Shown: piece after piece, positions 6,955-10,025 of the stretch
How the letters are laid out: every line of letters begins with the position of its first letter
Numbering within the stretch: the first letter of the stretch is position 1
DNA from: Nitrososphaeraceae archaeon
GTDB taxonomy: Archaea; Thermoproteota; Nitrososphaeria; Nitrososphaerales; Nitrososphaeraceae
Assembly (NCBI GenBank): GCA_025937665.1
Contig: JAICQW010000056.1
Location: 1 to 10,025 of the forward strand
Direction of reading: 5' to 3'
Length of the DNA stretch: 10,025 bases
Position numbers and translations under genes: made by a program
Notes under the pieces: generated by a model
Seen by the model: the letters and a program-made list of their open reading frames with translations, nothing else
The model's database searches: none
What the model was told of the DNA's origin: nothing

Positions 6955-8400
6955 ATGACAAAACTAGACGATCTGCTTGCATATGAAGTAGTTGAAGGCC
7001 TAACTGAAGGTCAGTTTACTGCTGAAGAATATGTTATCTCTATACTTAAGAGAATAGAAGAAGTCGAGCCAAAAATACATTCATTTATCACATTGGATAC
7101 TGAGGGAGCTTTATCTTCTGCGAAGCTTATAGACAAGAAAATAAGAGAAAAAGAAGATATAGGTCAACTAGCAGGGGTAACAGTAGGCATAAAAGATAAC
7201 ATTTCTACAAAAGGTATCAAAACCACATGTGCTTCAAAAATTCTGGAAAACTATGTTCCTACATACGATGCGACCGTAATAAGGAACCTGAAGGAAAATG
7301 GCGCCATTCTATTGGGAAAATTGAATTTGGATGAGTTTGGAATGGGTTCAACGACGGAGTACAGCAGGTATCATCCAACTCACAATCCGTGGAATTTGGA
7401 TTATGTTCCCGGCGGTTCCTCGGGTGGAAGTGGAGCGGCAGTAGCTGCTGGAGAATGTACTGTTGCTCTTGGATCAGATACTGGAGGTTCAATAAGATGT
7501 CCTTCTAGCTTCTGTTCTGTAGTTGGACTTAAACCAACTTACGGCAGGGTAAGCAGATCAGGACTAATCTCATATGCGAATAGTCTGGAGCAAATTGGTC
7601 CTATATGCAGATCGGTTAAAGATTTGGTAATGATGTTAAACATCATTTCAGGAAAGGATGCGATGGATAACACAAGTATGCCGTCGTCGCCAATTACCGT
7701 TCCCAATAAATCTAATAAATTAAACGTGGCGGTAATAAAAGAGTTAATTACTGACAGTGATCAAGAGGTTGCAAAATCAGTTTATTCTACATCAGAAAAA
7801 TTTCAGGAGATCGGATGCTCGTGCGAAGAAGTTTCAATTAAGAATTTGCATTATGCATTACCATCATATTATACTCTTGCTAGTGCTGAAGCAAGTAGTA
7901 ATCTCGCGAGATATGATAATATCCGATATGGGTTCGACTATCCAATAGGGGAGTATAAATGGGATACCTATTTTAGCAACGTCAGAGAAAACTTCGGAGA
8001 AGAAGTAAAAAGGAGAATATTAATTGGATCATATGTTCTTTCTTCTGGATATTATGGCAAGTATTATCTTAAGGCAAGGAGATTAAGGTCCCTATTACGT
8101 TTAGAATTACTCACACTATTCAAAAAATATGATGTTTTAATTGGCCCAACCATGCCCATACTTCCTTTCAAATTTGGTGAAAAGATAGACGATCCAATAA
8201 AAATGTATTTGGTTGACGTAAATACAGTGATAGCAAATCTAGCAGGCATTCCCGCAATATCGTTACCCATTGGATTTAGTAACGGTCTTCCAATCGGGCT
8301 GCAAATAATGGCAGCACCCTTTGAAGAACAAAAGCTAATCGATGCATCATATGAACTTGAAAGAGTTATAGATATCCAAAGGAGACCAAATTTGATATGA
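6955..8400 (+). CDS. gatA: Asp-tRNA(Asn)/Glu-tRNA(Gln) amidotransferase subunit A (glutaminase/amidase)
   Basis: Amidase-signature subunit of 481 residues, full length, that hydrolyses glutamine (or asparagine) and feeds ammonia to GatB. The Ser-cisSer-Lys triad is intact: Lys80 in VGIKDNIS (77-84), the cis Ser155 in PGGSSGGSGAA (152-162) and the nucleophile Ser179 in GSDTGGSIRCP (173-183). These are offset by one from the Staphylococcus aureus GatA triad (79, 154, 178; numbering from memory). The glutamine-pocket region follows with GLKPTYGRVSRSGL (191-204). The C-terminal part has DVLIGPTMP (393-401) and NLAGIPAISLPIG (428-440), both typical of GatA rather than of generic amidases. The start ATG is one base after the gatC stop, and AGAGGT at 6933-6938 inside gatC may serve as a distant ribosome site. 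The stop overlaps the gatB start. Confidence 0.97.
   Translation: MTKLDDLLAYEVVEGLTEGQFTAEEYVISILKRIEEVEPKIHSFITLDTEGALSSAKLIDKKIREKEDIGQLAGVTVGIKDNISTKGIKTTCASKILENYVPTYDATVIRNLKENGAILLGKLNLDEFGMGSTTEYSRYHPTHNPWNLDYVPGGSSGGSGAAVAAGECTVALGSDTGGSIRCPSSFCSVVGLKPTYGRVSRSGLISYANSLEQIGPICRSVKDLVMMLNIISGKDAMDNTSMPSSPITVPNKSNKLNVAVIKELITDSDQEVAKSVYSTSEKFQEIGCSCEEVSIKNLHYALPSYYTLASAEASSNLARYDNIRYGFDYPIGEYKWDTYFSNVRENFGEEVKRRILIGSYVLSSGYYGKYYLKARRLRSLLRLELLTLFKKYDVLIGPTMPILPFKFGEKIDDPIKMYLVDVNTVIANLAGIPAISLPIGFSNGLPIGLQIMAAPFEEQKLIDASYELERVIDIQRRPNLI
8378..8384 (+). promoter_or_regulatory. Ribosome binding site of gatB inside gatA
   Basis: AAAGGAG lies within the last codons of gatA, 12 bases before the overlapping ATG at 8397. 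It is the strongest Shine-Dalgarno-like sequence in the operon. It supports this ATG, with the alternative in-frame ATGs at 8403 and 8409 possible but farther away. Confidence 0.5.
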
Positions 8401-9842
8401 GCATGGTAATGATTGGATTAGAAATTCATGCTCAAATAACTGCCCTCAATAGTAAATTGTTTTGTTCATGTCGGGGTAATTATCGAGATCTTAGACCCAA
8501 CCGTAACATTTGTGAAATATGTTGTGGACTTCCTGGTTCCCTACCAAATATCAATCAAAAGGCAATTGAATATTCAACAATGACTTCTATAGCATTAGGG
8601 TGTAAAGTGCCTGACAAAATTATGTTTTACCGTAAGAATTATTTTTATCCTGATCTACCAAAAAATTTTCAGATTACCCAGTACAATGTTGATGGAATTT
8701 CTAGTATAGGGATAGACGGCAAATACGAGCTGGATGATTCAAAGCAAATAAGAATCAGTAGAATACAATTGGAAGAAGATCCAGGCAGGATCGTTTATTC
8801 TGAAGGTGGAATGAATGTCAGAAATACTGCATTGATAGATTATAACAGGGCAGGAGTTGCCTTAATCGAAATAGTTACAGAACCTGATTTCACAGGTCCA
8901 AGGGAAGTCAGACAATTTCTAAATAAACTATCCCTGACACTTGAACATCTTGGCGTATGTGACACTCTACTTGAGGGCTCTGTTAGGTGTGATGTAAATG
9001 TGTCCATGAATGGTGGTAACAAGGTAGAAATCAAGAATATCAATTCCTTCAAGGAGGTTGAAAAAGCCATCAATTATGAAATCACCAGGCAGTCCAGTGT
9101 GTATAACCGCAATCTCAGCATAGAACATGAAACTCGACACTGGGATGATAAGAAAAAAATTACATTTAAGGCCAGGAGTAAAGAAGAGGAACATGATTAT
9201 CGTTATTTTCCGGAACCCGATATTCCAGTAATCGTCTTAGGCAGTGATTTTGTTGCTAATCTAAAGGAACGAATGCCAGAACTACCAAATCAAAGATTCG
9301 AACGCTTTAAATTAAAATATAAACTTTCGGAACATACTTCCAACATTCTCATAAATGACAAGAAATTGGCAGATTTCTTTGAGTCTACTTTGAAATTACA
9401 CTTTTCACCAACTGAAATAGCAAACATCCTAGTTACTGACTTTAAAAGTTTGATCGAAAATGATAATGAAAGTACGGATTACTTGAAAAACTTGAAAGTG
9501 AAACCGGAGCATATCGCAGAATTGGCGAAATTGATTGAAGGTAATAAAATTAGTAGAATTACTGCAAAGGATATTCTAGTAAAAATATTTGAAAGTGGAA
9601 AGCTACCATCGGAGGTTGTCAATAGTAGTAATTCCTACAAAATAGCCGACGAAAAAACAATAATGGATGCTGTTCAGTCAGTTTTTGATACCGAAAAGTC
9701 TGCAGTTGAAGATGCAAAAAAGAATACCGAGGCGATTAATTTCTTGTTAGGTAAGGTAATGAAATTTACCAATGGACGAGCAGACCCAAAAATTGCTAGG
9801 CGTCTAATTAATAGCAAATTAAGTGACCCTGAGAAGCAGTGA
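8397..9842 (+). CDS. gatB: Asp-tRNA(Asn)/Glu-tRNA(Gln) amidotransferase subunit B (kinase/transamidase)
   Basis: Subunit of 481 residues that binds the mischarged tRNA, activates the acyl side chain with ATP and transfers ammonia from GatA to give Asn-tRNA(Asn) (or Gln-tRNA). The N-terminal cradle domain shows IGLEIHAQ (6-13), the zinc site C23, C25, C39 and C42 within FCSCRGNYR and ICEICCGLPGSLP, and the metal/ATP site segment IQLEEDPGR (123-131). The family blocks DYNRAGVALIEIVTEPDF (148-165) and EGSVRCDVNVS (193-203) follow, then EIKNINSFKEVEKAI (211-225) and DYRYFPEPD (267-275). The helical and YqeY-like tail domains end in FLLGKVMKFTNGRADPK (449-465), the usual tRNA-elbow-binding tail. 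This is GatB and not the archaeal GatE, which carries an extra AspRS-like insertion domain that is absent here. It overlaps gatA by ATGA, as expected for a tightly coupled stoichiometric complex. No obvious strong terminator follows. Confidence 0.97.
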   Translation: MSMVMIGLEIHAQITALNSKLFCSCRGNYRDLRPNRNICEICCGLPGSLPNINQKAIEYSTMTSIALGCKVPDKIMFYRKNYFYPDLPKNFQITQYNVDGISSIGIDGKYELDDSKQIRISRIQLEEDPGRIVYSEGGMNVRNTALIDYNRAGVALIEIVTEPDFTGPREVRQFLNKLSLTLEHLGVCDTLLEGSVRCDVNVSMNGGNKVEIKNINSFKEVEKAINYEITRQSSVYNRNLSIEHETRHWDDKKKITFKARSKEEEHDYRYFPEPDIPVIVLGSDFVANLKERMPELPNQRFERFKLKYKLSEHTSNILINDKKLADFFESTLKLHFSPTEIANILVTDFKSLIENDNESTDYLKNLKVKPEHIAELAKLIEGNKISRITAKDILVKIFESGKLPSEVVNSSNSYKIADEKTIMDAVQSVFDTEKSAVEDAKKNTEAINFLLGKVMKFTNGRADPKIARRLINSKLSDPEKQ

Positions 9843-9901
9843 TTTTCATTAATGCATTGACTAAATTAATTGTCCTGTATTGATTCTTCTAGCCGATACA
9901 A

Positions 9902-10025
9902 TTATTTTTCGGAAATTTGGTCTAACTGGTGTAAAACCATTGGAAGGAATGCACCAATGTCACTAACAATTCCTATAGCCTGTGTTGTTCCTCTATCGAG
10001 CAGTTTTGTTACAACGGCTTGACTA
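9902..10025 (-). CDS. Unidentified protein, C-terminal 40 residues only
   Basis: A minus-strand frame enters from the right edge without interruption and stops at TAA 9904-9902, convergent with gatB and 59 bases from its end. The visible C-terminus contains RGTTQAIGIVSDIGAFLPM followed by an amphipathic tail ending QISEK. Gly and hydrophobic spacing is protein-like, the frame is open to the edge, and the stop lies just beyond a short intergenic gap, so I take it as a real gene. It has no signal peptide, cysteine cluster or motif that lets me name a family. Confidence 0.55.
   Translation of the reverse strand, partial: SQAVVTKLLDRGTTQAIGIVSDIGAFLPMVLHQLDQISEK

Noticed and set aside
8397..9842. 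GatE instead of GatB
   Set aside because: The 481-residue length, the absence of the AspRS-like GAD insertion of GatE, and adjacency to gatC and gatA all indicate GatB.
9868..9909. Possible terminator after gatB: AATTGT/ACAATT inverted repeat followed by a run of five T
   Set aside because: The stem is only 6 weak A/T-rich pairs with a 24-base loop, and it runs into the stop codon of the convergent gene. Archaeal termination depends mainly on T-rich tracts, and this one is short.

Overview
The window is an archaeal translation locus, AT-rich (about one third G+C by eye) and almost fully coding. It holds three aminoacyl-tRNA synthetases of archaeal type and the complete GatCAB amidotransferase. 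The archaeal assignment rests on three things. The AlaRS has an N-terminal Cys/His zinc knuckle and an archaeal-style C-terminal Gly-rich domain. The LeuRS has the archaeal/eukaryotic layout. The AspRS is the short archaeal form without a bacterial insertion domain. The base composition and the AspRS N-terminus resemble ammonia-oxidising Thaumarchaeota (Nitrososphaeria; a low-GC Nitrosocosmicus-like lineage would fit), but that is inference from memory, not a database result.

Layout. The left half is read on the minus strand: alaS (start near 4984) is followed by leuS, whose ATG lies inside the last codons of alaS (8-base overlap); leuS runs off the left edge after 748 residues. A divergent intergenic region of about 340 bases (4985-5327) separates this pair from a plus-strand operon aspS-gatC-gatA-gatB. 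Within that operon gatC follows aspS after 33 bases, gatA follows gatC after 1 base, and gatB overlaps gatA by the ATGA tetranucleotide. A convergent minus-strand gene of unknown identity enters from the right edge and stops at 9902, 59 bases beyond gatB.

How the genes work together. AspRS and GatCAB form the two-step route to Asn-tRNA(Asn): a relaxed AspRS mischarges tRNA(Asn) with aspartate and GatCAB amidates it. The AspRS carries a proline (residue 93) where discriminating archaeal AspRS has lysine, and lacks the discriminating tryptophan (Ser34 instead), so a non-discriminating enzyme is a reasonable prediction. In archaea Gln-tRNA is normally made by GatDE, so a GatCAB next to aspS most probably serves asparagine.

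The intergenic region holds the only non-coding structure of note: three copies of an ATTAATGC/GCATTAAT box, one well placed as the TATA element of a leaderless alaS transcript; two mutually exclusive short stems; and a 13-base perfect dyad upstream of the TTG start of aspS. I found no RNA gene, mobile element, CRISPR array or obviously new system. The best leads are the Asn-tRNA operon logic and the shared regulatory region.
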